Source: Bacillota bacterium
Lineage (GTDB): Bacteria > Bacillota > Clostridia > Peptostreptococcales > Anaerovoracaceae
Direction of reading: 5' to 3'
NCBI GenBank assembly: GCA_016286935.1
Contig: JAEEUO010000076.1
Location: forward strand, 1 to 6,184
DNA: 6,184 nucleotides
The translations under genes and the position numbers were made by a program. Shown piece after piece: positions 1 to 5,149 of this stretch (within the stretch, counting starts at the first letter, position 1; each line of letters starts with the position of its first letter). Under the pieces are notes generated by a model, which worked only from the letters and a program-made list of their open reading frames with translations, ran no database searches and had not been told where the DNA came from.

Positions 1-780
1 CGACGCCGCGGTCGAGAGGTTGACCATCTGGTTTGAGGAGTCGGTCTCGTTGTTCGTGCCGTTGACGAACCGGTAGTCGCACTCCTCGCGGAACATCATC
101 GATTCCTTCACGGTGTCGGGTTCCTGCGTGTCTTTCTTGTATTCGTCCGAAACGGCGGGGCCGAAGGACTGCCAGAGTTCGTGCGCGGGAGCCGGGTATT
201 TTTCGCGGCTCTCGGCGATGATGCGGCAGTGGCGGTCGCCGCAGCCCTTCGCCTCGACCATCAGATAGTCGAGCTTGTGGCCCTTGCGGTGGCGCGACTC
301 GGTCGCATCGGCCTGGCCCTGGAGCGACATCGTCGTCGCGCGGCAGAGCTCCGATCCGACGATGTCCCAGTCGCAGACGTCGAGCTCCTTCTCGCAGCGG
401 TACGTGCCGAAATCGTTGCAGCGGCCGCACATGAGAAGGGCGTCGTCGCCCTTGTCGCCGATGAGAGCGCCGGGGTAAGAGCCGCACATGAACGGATGGA
501 TGCCGAAACCGTCGTCGTTCGGGTAATCGAGGCCGGTCTGGAGAAGGCGCGCGTACGCCTCCTTGCACATCTCCGACGCGCGCGTCGCGTAATCGGGGAT
601 GATGATGCGGTACGCCTGGGCGACCGCAGCCGAAAGGACGGACTCAAAACGGGACGCGTAATGGAGCGCGTCCTGGTAGGACATCAGCTTGTTCCAGGGG
701 GACTGGACCGCGTTGAACTGTCTGAAATTCGCGCCGTCGCCCGAATTTGCGGGGATGCGCTCATCGATCTTTTTGCTCAC
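1..780 (-). CDS. Cysteine-rich protein of unknown function, 3' end cut by window edge
   Basis: I do not recognise this gene. The frame is open for all 260 codons from a GTG at 780-778 to the left edge, so the C-terminus is missing. The GTG start is supported by an AGGAGG (787-792) six bases upstream, which overlaps the stop of the SDR gene; the two genes are almost certainly one operon. No signal peptide or membrane segment is visible. The product has 10 cysteines in 260 residues (72, 99, 118, 121, 129, 136, 146, 180, 185, 234), including a CxxC at 118-121 and GCGDRHCR at 179-186. A central segment (about 105-195) with GDKGDDALLMCGRC and then LDYLMVEAKGCGDRHCR reads like a compact metal- or ligand-binding fold. 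It faintly recalls small-molecule-binding V4R-type or ATC-hydrolase-like domains, but I cannot place it in either. The operon partner suggests a role in the same small-molecule pathway as the SDR; this is inference. That the gene is real is much surer than any function. Confidence 0.85.
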   Translation of the reverse strand, partial: MSKKIDERIPANSGDGANFRQFNAVQSPWNKLMSYQDALHYASRFESVLSAAVAQAYRIIIPDYATRASEMCKEAYARLLQTGLDYPNDDGFGIHPFMCGSYPGALIGDKGDDALLMCGRCNDFGTYRCEKELDVCDWDIVGSELCRATTMSLQGQADATESRHRKGHKLDYLMVEAKGCGDRHCRIIAESREKYPAPAHELWQSFGPAVSDEYKKDTQEPDTVKESMMFREECDYRFVNGTNNETDSSNQMVNLSTAAS

Positions 781-786
781 GTCGTG

Positions 787-792
787 CCTCCT
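787..792 (-). promoter_or_regulatory. Ribosome binding site fixing the GTG start of the cysteine-rich gene
   Basis: On the minus strand a perfect AGGAGG lies six bases before the GTG at 780-778. It overlaps the TAG stop of the SDR gene (793-791). No other in-frame start near it has a comparable site, so it decides the start and implies coupled translation of the two genes. Confidence 0.8.
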
Positions 793-1696
793 ATTCCTCT
801 TCCGGGAACGCGTCGATCGCGGCCTGGTACTTTACGATGTTGTGGGACGCGCCGCCGTCGACGACGACCGTTTCGCCGGTGATGCCGTCCGCGACGTTCG
901 TGCAGAACGTGTAGGCCATGATGCCGACCTGATCGACCGGAAGCTGTCCGTCGACCTGCCAGACCATCAGTTCTTCGTAGAATTCGTCCTGCTGCTCCTC
1001 GGTGAGATGGTCACTAGCCATGTTGGACGCCGCGCCGGGCGTGACCATTCCGCCGGGGGCGATGCCGTTGACCATGATGCCGTAGCGCTTGAGCTCCTTC
1101 GCGGCTTCGGTCACAAGGCCCATGACGGCCGCCTTGCTCGAGGCGTAGTGGGGATAGCCGCCGAAGACGGGGTAGGGGACGATCGGGCTGTTGGACGAGA
1201 TCAGGACGATCTTGCCCTGGATGCCGTGTTCCTTCATATACTTCGAGACGTGCTTCACGCCGAAGAACGCGCCGTAGACGTTCGTTTCGAAGACCAGTTC
1301 AAGATCTTCCTTCGCGAGGTCGTAGATCTTCGCGAAATTCCAGATCGCGGCGCTGTTGACGAAGATGTCGAGGGAGCCGAACGTGTCGGCGGTGTACTGC
1401 ACGAGCGCTTCAACGTTCTCCTCGTTGCGGACGTCGGCGAAGAAGAACTTCACGCTGTCGCCGAAGCCCTGCGATTCGAACAGAGGCATCGCGGCCTCCT
1501 CCTCGACGCGGGAATTCGACGCGACGACGACTTTGGCGCCGCCCTGAAGAAGCCGGAGGGCGATATCGAACCCGAGTCCGGAGGAACCGCCCGTGACGAG
1601 GGCGACCTTGCCGCTGACGGAGAACATGTCCGCGAACGGACGCGCTTTGGCGATATAGCCTTCCAGCATGGATTTGTCGCTTGGTTGAAATGCCAT
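791..1696 (-). CDS. Short-chain dehydrogenase/reductase (SDR family oxidoreductase)
   Basis: A classical SDR of 301 residues, expected to oxidise an alcohol or reduce a carbonyl with NAD(P)(H) in the cytoplasm. The Rossmann nucleotide motif TGGSSGLG lies at 35-42, after a roughly 25-residue N-terminal extension. NSAA at 114-117 replaces the usual NNAG. The serine stretch ISSNS at 166-170 and YASSK (Tyr184, Lys188) supply the catalytic residues. The PGG segment at 214-216 and VVVDGG at 277-282 complete the fold. The end of the second strand reads VVVASNSR (Arg63), with no acidic residue at the usual NAD-selecting position, so NADP is possible. The C-terminus is acidic (AFPEEE). ATG at 1696 is preceded by AAAGGAG at suitable spacing. 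The gene is the first of an operon with the cysteine-rich gene and is divergent from a PucR-like regulator. The layout resembles gluconate 5-dehydrogenase-like SDRs used in catabolism, but the substrate cannot be read from sequence. Confidence 0.95.
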   Translation of the reverse strand: MAFQPSDKSMLEGYIAKARPFADMFSVSGKVALVTGGSSGLGFDIALRLLQGGAKVVVASNSRVEEEAAMPLFESQGFGDSVKFFFADVRNEENVEALVQYTADTFGSLDIFVNSAAIWNFAKIYDLAKEDLELVFETNVYGAFFGVKHVSKYMKEHGIQGKIVLISSNSPIVPYPVFGGYPHYASSKAAVMGLVTEAAKELKRYGIMVNGIAPGGMVTPGAASNMASDHLTEEQQDEFYEELMVWQVDGQLPVDQVGIMAYTFCTNVADGITGETVVVDGGASHNIVKYQAAIDAFPEEE

Positions 1697-1720
1697 AATG
1701 ATAAACTCCTTTTCCGTTGC

Positions 1721-1748
1721 AAACCGATTCCCGGGACAAGAACGGTTT
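1721..1748 (-). repeat. Inverted repeat in the SDR leader
   Basis: AAACCG at 1721-1726 and CGGTTT at 1743-1748 form perfect 6-base arms around a 16-base spacer that contains the palindrome TCCCGGGA (1729-1736). With a start near 1752, the repeat would sit at the very 5' end of the SDR mRNA, where it could fold as a hairpin. As DNA it could be an operator just downstream of the promoter. No poly-U run follows, so it is not an obvious terminator. Confidence 0.4.
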
Positions 1749-1758
1749 TTCTGCGATC

Positions 1759-1787
1759 ATCATAATGGAACGGAGCGGCGATGCGAA
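1759..1787 (-). promoter_or_regulatory. Candidate sigma-A promoter of the SDR operon
   Basis: On the minus strand TTCGCA (1787-1782) and TATGAT (1764-1759) are separated by 17 bases, matching 4 of 6 and 5 of 6 consensus positions. Transcription would begin near 1752, giving a leader of about 55 bases before the SDR ATG. The shared GAGGAACTT box begins 12 bases upstream of the -35 element. Confidence 0.55.
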
Positions 1788-1790
1788 ATA

Positions 1791-1821
1791 CACAAAAATG
1801 AGGAACTTTTCCGGCGAACCC
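1791..1821 (-). promoter_or_regulatory. Shared regulatory box, copy 1 (SDR/regulator intergenic region)
   Basis: The plus-strand block AAAAATGAGGAACTT (1794-1808) followed 8 bases later by AACCC (1817-1821) recurs almost exactly at 3797-3825. It lies just upstream of the SDR -35 and also over the -35 region of the regulator promoter. One bound protein could therefore activate the SDR operon and adjust its own gene. The divergently encoded PucR-like protein is the obvious candidate; this is inference. Confidence 0.5.
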
Positions 1822-1842
1822 CTACAAAATGACTGGCGGCTG

Positions 1843-1851
1843 TGATACACT
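1843..1851 (+). promoter_or_regulatory. Candidate extended -10 promoter of the regulator gene
   Basis: TGATACACT fits the extended -10 pattern TGnTAnnnT, with TACACT at 1846-1851. No good -35 is present at 17 bases, which is tolerated in extended -10 promoters but may also mean that activation or autoregulation is needed. The start would be near 1858, leaving a leader of only about 18 bases that contains the AGGAGG (1860-1865). Confidence 0.4.
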
Positions 1852-1875
1852 CACGGATGAGGAGGTCACATCCCG

Positions 1876-3396
1876 ATGAAACTGAACGCCGATATTCTGT
1901 TTTCCGAGTTGAAAAATCGCTACAACGTTGAAATAAGCGGACCGAAGAGCGAGGAACTCCGCCTTGGGCGGCCGGAGTTTTACCGCGAAGAGGAAAGCGA
2001 TTTTCTGTCCGACCATCTCTATCTCGCGACGGTCGAACACCTTCCCCAGAGACCCCGTATCCGCGAAAATGCGGTGCTCGTCGTGATCGGCGACGGTTTT
2101 GTGCTGAACCACTACCGCGACCGGATGACGGTGCTGCTGATCCGGAACCGGGCCGACTTCTTCGGCGTGTTCCACGCGATCCAGGACATCTTTTCCCGGT
2201 ACGACGCCTGGGAGGAATCGCTGTATGAGGAACTGCTGCGGGAATGCGATCTGAAAAAGATGGCCGATCTGACCGAACCGCTCTTCGAAAAGCCGCTGTA
2301 CATCATGGACCGGTCCTTCCGGTTCCTGGCGTCGAGCGGGACGAAGCGCGACAGCGAATGGATGGAAGCGAACAGCCGGAACCTCAGCTCCGCGTCGCTC
2401 TCGACGTTCCTGTCCGAATCGGATCTTCTGACGGAAAAGAAGAACGCGATGGTCCTCGATCTCCGCGACAAGCCGGTCCTTTGCGTGAACCTCTTCGACC
2501 GCCAGGACCGCTACGAGGGCTGCCTGTGCGTCGATCTGACGGGAGAGACGCTTAAAGGCGGCGAAACGAAGCTGGCGGAGAAGTTCGCGTCGTTCGTCAG
2601 CAAGGCGATGGAACGGAATCCGGCCGTGCGCAACGACGGGCGGACGACGATCAAACAGGTCATGCGCGCGCTCGTCAACGAAGAGCCGCTGTCGCGTGCC
2701 CAGCGCGTACTCCTGCGCTCCTCCGACAACGCCGCGGCGTATGTCTGCCTGTATATGCGCACGAAGGAGAAGCACCGGACGATCCCGGCGACGTATATCT
2801 GCGACATCTTCGAAGAACAGATCCCGGGTTCGAACGCGTTCGCGAAGGAGGACGCGATCGTCGCGTTCGTGAACGTCACCGAAAAGGAAAAGGACCACCG
2901 CCTCCGCTTTTCGCGGACGGTCCGGTCGTTCTGTACCCAGATGCGGCTGTCCGCCGGCGTTTCCAACGAGTTCAGCGAGCTGTTCGACGTCCGCATCCAT
3001 TATCTGCAGGCGCAGTCCGCGCTGGAGGACGGCCTTCTTCTCGCGCCCGACGACGTTCTGTTCTTCTTCTCGAGCTACGCGCTGACGGAGATGGTCATCA
3101 ATTCGCTCGGCGGCCTGCCGGTCGAGGCGTATTACCCCGAAGGGCTGAAGGCCGTGATCGAGCACGATAAAAACGCGCCCGTCTCGTATCTGGAGACGCT
3201 GCGCGTTCTTCTGGAGGAGAACCTGTCCTATACGGCCGCGGCCCAGCGCCTGTTCATCCACCGGTCGACGCTCCTCGACCGGATCGACCGGATCGAAAAG
3301 GAGATGGCGATCGACCTGAAGAATTCCGAACAGCGCCTCCAGCTCGAGATCCTTCTTCGCGCGATGGACCTGGAAGCCATCATGCGGAGGCAGTAA
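1876..3396 (+). CDS. PucR/CdaR-family transcriptional regulator
   Basis: A 506-residue DNA-binding regulator. The C-terminus (about 436-500) is the PucR-type helix-turn-helix domain: YLETLRVLLEENLSYTAAAQ leads into RLFIHRSTLLDRIDRIEK, with the helix-turn-helix at about 452-475. Before it, about residues 280-400 resemble the degenerate GGDEF-like domain that precedes this helix-turn-helix in the CdaR family. The N-terminal 270 residues hold a PucR-like start and a probable sensor segment around FRFLASSG, which recalls PAS/GAF folds. Known members sense purines, sugar acids or other catabolic substrates and usually activate neighbouring operons; the effector here is unknown. ATG at 1876 follows AGGAGG (1860-1865) by 10 bases. 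The gene is divergent from the SDR operon, which suggests that it controls that operon. A shared box in both nearby minus-strand promoters supports a wider local regulon. The family is sure, the target only inferred. Confidence 0.92.
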   Translation: MKLNADILFSELKNRYNVEISGPKSEELRLGRPEFYREEESDFLSDHLYLATVEHLPQRPRIRENAVLVVIGDGFVLNHYRDRMTVLLIRNRADFFGVFHAIQDIFSRYDAWEESLYEELLRECDLKKMADLTEPLFEKPLYIMDRSFRFLASSGTKRDSEWMEANSRNLSSASLSTFLSESDLLTEKKNAMVLDLRDKPVLCVNLFDRQDRYEGCLCVDLTGETLKGGETKLAEKFASFVSKAMERNPAVRNDGRTTIKQVMRALVNEEPLSRAQRVLLRSSDNAAAYVCLYMRTKEKHRTIPATYICDIFEEQIPGSNAFAKEDAIVAFVNVTEKEKDHRLRFSRTVRSFCTQMRLSAGVSNEFSELFDVRIHYLQAQSALEDGLLLAPDDVLFFFSSYALTEMVINSLGGLPVEAYYPEGLKAVIEHDKNAPVSYLETLRVLLEENLSYTAAAQRLFIHRSTLLDRIDRIEKEMAIDLKNSEQRLQLEILLRAMDLEAIMRRQ

Positions 3397-3424
3397 AAGG
3401 GCCGGAAGAAAAAGCGGCTGAACG

Positions 3425-3456
3425 AAAAACGCCCCCGCGGATGCGGGAGCGTTTTT
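3425..3456. terminator. Bidirectional rho-independent terminator
   Basis: A hairpin with arms AAAAACGC-C-CCCGC (3425-3438) and GCGGG-A-GCGTTTTT (3443-3456), one C/A mismatch and a GGAT loop. The A run on one side and the T run on the other allow termination in both directions. It sits between the convergent ends of the regulator (3396) and the 71-residue gene (3473), so it serves both. Confidence 0.9.
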
Positions 3457-3472
3457 GATCGGGCGGGGTCCG

Positions 3473-3688
3473 TTATTTCGAGCAGGCCTTGAGGTCCGCG
3501 TCGATCTCCTCGAGGTGGACGGCAACTTCCGCGGATTCGGGGAAGCTGAGGAGCTTGCGGTAGGTCAGAGCGCCGACGAGCTTCATACGCGGATCGGACG
3601 TGGAGCCGGGCGCGTATTTTTCCATGACGGCCTTGCCTTCGGGGGAACGCATGATGTCTTTGATTTTGGAATCGATCGAGAGTGCCAT
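3473..3688 (-). CDS. Small stand-alone helical domain protein (enzyme C-terminal domain type)
   Basis: A 71-residue acidic, helix-rich cytosolic protein with no signal peptide, membrane segment or cysteine cluster (one Cys, third from the end). Residues 5-68 follow a pattern I know from the C-terminal appendage of some Firmicutes enzymes, for example certain glycoside hydrolases: an ID..IKDIM..PEGKAVMEKYAPG block, a middle P.MK....LTYRKLLSFPE block and a final LEEIDADL block. There it is fused to a catalytic domain; here it is complete and alone. ATG at 3688 has AGGAGG (3696-3701) seven bases upstream, so this is not a fragment of a longer gene. Its promoter carries the same box as the SDR operon, so it may be made together with the SDR and the cysteine-rich protein, perhaps as a binding or assembly partner; that role is inference. 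Its molecular function is unknown. Confidence 0.85.
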   Translation of the reverse strand: MALSIDSKIKDIMRSPEGKAVMEKYAPGSTSDPRMKLVGALTYRKLLSFPESAEVAVHLEEIDADLKACSK

Positions 3689-3690
3689 TG

Positions 3691-3710
3691 GAATACCTCC
3701 TGTGGTATGA
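3691..3710 (-). promoter_or_regulatory. Ribosome binding site within a short inverted repeat
   Basis: On the minus strand ATACC and GGTAT flank ACAGGA, so the AGGAGG of the 71-residue gene lies partly in the loop and partly in the 3' arm of a 5-base-pair stem. The stem is short and may only present the site, or slightly modulate its access. Confidence 0.3.
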
Positions 3711-3762
3711 ATCGTGTTAGTGTGTTGCTGCTGTTGAATTCTTTTCCCGAGAATCTGCCCGT

Positions 3763-3791
3763 ATCGTAACGGAAAGCGCGCGGTTTTTCCA
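3763..3791 (-). promoter_or_regulatory. Candidate promoter of the 71-residue gene
   Basis: On the minus strand TGGAAA (3791-3786) and TACGAT (3768-3763) are spaced 17 bases, each matching 4 of 6 consensus positions. The start would be near 3756, giving a leader of about 68 bases. The weak elements fit a promoter that needs an activator, and the shared box begins 11 bases upstream of the -35. Confidence 0.4.
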
Positions 3792-3793
3792 TC

Positions 3794-3825
3794 CGCAAAA
3801 AAGAGGAACTTCGCGGCCGGAACCC
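3794..3825 (-). promoter_or_regulatory. Shared regulatory box, copy 2 (upstream of the 71-residue gene)
   Basis: The plus-strand block AAAAAAGAGGAACTT (3797-3811) and AACCC (3821-3825) match copy 1 at 1794-1821, with 14 of 15 identities in the main block and a 9-base instead of 8-base gap. This copy also shows a direct repeat of GGAAC, at 3805-3809 and 3819-3823. Position and orientation relative to the promoter match copy 1. Confidence 0.5.
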
Positions 3826-3881
3826 GACGGTTTGTCGGTCGGAAAGATCATCGTTTTTCGATGGCGCAAACGGCCCGGATG

Positions 3882-3890
3882 TGGTATACT
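3882..3890 (+). promoter_or_regulatory. Extended -10 promoter of the M16 peptidase gene
   Basis: TGGTATACT is a strong extended -10 element (TG at 3882-3883, TATACT at 3885-3890) without a recognisable -35. Transcription would start about seven bases downstream, at or next to the ATG at 3898. No Shine-Dalgarno sequence lies between the element and the ATG, so the transcript is probably leaderless. Confidence 0.6.
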
Positions 3891-3897
3891 TTCGGTC

Positions 3898-5145
3898 ATG
3901 ATGAAAAAAACAACGCTGCAAAACGGAATACGCCTGATCCTCGAGCCGCTGCCGTACGTGGAAAGCGCGTCGGTCGGCATCTGGGTCGGCGCCGGCTCCG
4001 CGGACGAGACCGCCCGCGAAGCCGGGCTTTCGCATGTGATCGAACACATGCTGTTCAAAGGGACCGAAACGCGGTCCGCGCGCGATATCGCGGCCGATAC
4101 CGACGCGCTCGGCTCGAACGCGAACGCCTTCACCGGCAAGGAGGCGACGTGCTACTACATCCGCACGCTGTCGTCCCACATCGAGGAATCCGCGGAGATC
4201 CTCCTCGACATGTTCCTCCGGTCGACGTTCGATCCCGAGGAGCTGGAACGCGAGAAGAACGTGATCTTCGAGGAGATGAAGATGAGCGAGGATTCCCCCG
4301 AGGACCTTGCCCACGACGTCCTGACGCGGATCGTCTTCCGCGGAACGAATCTCGAATCCGACGTCATCGGCACGCGTTCGTCCGTAAAGGCGATCACGCG
4401 CGACGACATCCTCGCCTACCGGAAGCGCCAATACAGCCCCGGCAAGATCCTCGTCTCGATCGCCGGCAACTTCGATCCGGACCGCATGACCGCCGTCTTC
4501 GCGGACGCGCTCGGCTCGATCGGGGCGCCGGAGGCGGAGCGCCCGGAAACGGTTTCCCGCTACGAGCCGGCCGTCGTCTCGCGCGTCAAGGAGGTCGAGC
4601 AGTCGAACATCTGCCTCGGCCTTCCCGCGATCCCGCTCGACGCCGAGCTGTATTACCCGATGCACGTCCTGTCGTCGATCCTCGGCGGCACGATGAGCTC
4701 GCGGCTCTTCCAGGAGATCCGCGAGAAGAGGGGGCTCGCCTACAGCGTCTTCACGTCCCTCCAATGCTACCGGAAACACGGCATGTTCGAGATCTACGCC
4801 GGCGTCGCCCACGAAAAGGTCGGCGAGGCGGTCTCGGCAATCGCGTCCGTTCTCGGCGGTCTCGACGAACACTTCGTGACGGAGGACGAACTCCGGATCG
4901 CGAAGGAACAGCTCAAGGCCGGGATCGTCTACGGACGCGAATCGATCAACAACCGCATGATCGCGAACGGGCGGAACGAGCTTCTGCTCGGACGCGAGAT
5001 CTCCGCGGAGGAGATCATCCGCCGCACCGACGCCGTCACGCTCGACGCGGTCCGCGAAGCGGCGCGCCTGATCACGGATCCCTCCCGGTACTCCGCCACC
5101 TGCGTCGGAGACCGCGAACACCCCCTGCGGGACTATCTCAAATGA
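3898..5145 (+). CDS. M16 family zinc metallopeptidase (processing peptidase-like)
   Basis: A 415-residue peptidase of the M16B type (mitochondrial processing peptidase-beta/YmxG-like), which degrades or trims short peptides, usually in the cytoplasm. The inverted zinc motif HVIEH gives ligands His46 and His50 and the catalytic Glu49; the distal glutamate is in the EEMKM segment (Glu125 or Glu126). The second half-domain carries the substrate-binding REKRGLAYSVF (274-284). Length and both half-domains match a complete single-chain member, and there is no signal peptide. The frame extends upstream to an ATG at 3832, but that stretch is not family-like and covers the promoter. I therefore chose the ATG at 3898 (a second ATG follows at 3901), where family similarity begins directly with TTLQNGIRLI. 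The FeoA-FeoB gene follows after 4 bases and is probably co-transcribed. In other Firmicutes this peptidase often lies near unrelated housekeeping genes, so a functional link to iron uptake is not implied. Confidence 0.93.
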   Translation: MMKKTTLQNGIRLILEPLPYVESASVGIWVGAGSADETAREAGLSHVIEHMLFKGTETRSARDIAADTDALGSNANAFTGKEATCYYIRTLSSHIEESAEILLDMFLRSTFDPEELEREKNVIFEEMKMSEDSPEDLAHDVLTRIVFRGTNLESDVIGTRSSVKAITRDDILAYRKRQYSPGKILVSIAGNFDPDRMTAVFADALGSIGAPEAERPETVSRYEPAVVSRVKEVEQSNICLGLPAIPLDAELYYPMHVLSSILGGTMSSRLFQEIREKRGLAYSVFTSLQCYRKHGMFEIYAGVAHEKVGEAVSAIASVLGGLDEHFVTEDELRIAKEQLKAGIVYGRESINNRMIANGRNELLLGREISAEEIIRRTDAVTLDAVREAARLITDPSRYSATCVGDREHPLRDYLK

Positions 5146-5149
5146 CGAA

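Noticed and set aside
181..882. A 233-codon plus-strand open frame over the cysteine-rich gene
   Set aside because: Its Ala/Arg/Val-rich composition and Arg-rich tail are typical of a shadow frame; the opposite strand has the better start, ribosome site and operon fit.
689..1765. A 358-codon plus-strand open frame across the SDR gene
   Set aside because: It lies antisense to an SDR with all its catalytic motifs and has no supporting ribosome site or domain.
1822..3525. A 567-codon open frame on the minus strand opposite the regulator gene
   Set aside because: It is antisense to a clear PucR/CdaR-family gene, has an Arg/Asp/Val-rich composition typical of reverse-strand readings in high-GC DNA, shows no family motif, and runs through the terminator.
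3832..3897. A longer N-terminus for the M16 peptidase from the ATG at 3832
   Set aside because: The extra 22 residues do not look like the family, no ribosome site precedes them, and the strong extended -10 element at 3882-3890 lies inside that stretch.
3583..5121. A 512-codon open frame on the minus strand opposite the M16 peptidase
   Set aside because: It is a mirror of the M16 coding sequence and enters the 71-residue gene in the wrong frame; it has low-complexity Arg/Asp/Val composition and no recognisable domain.
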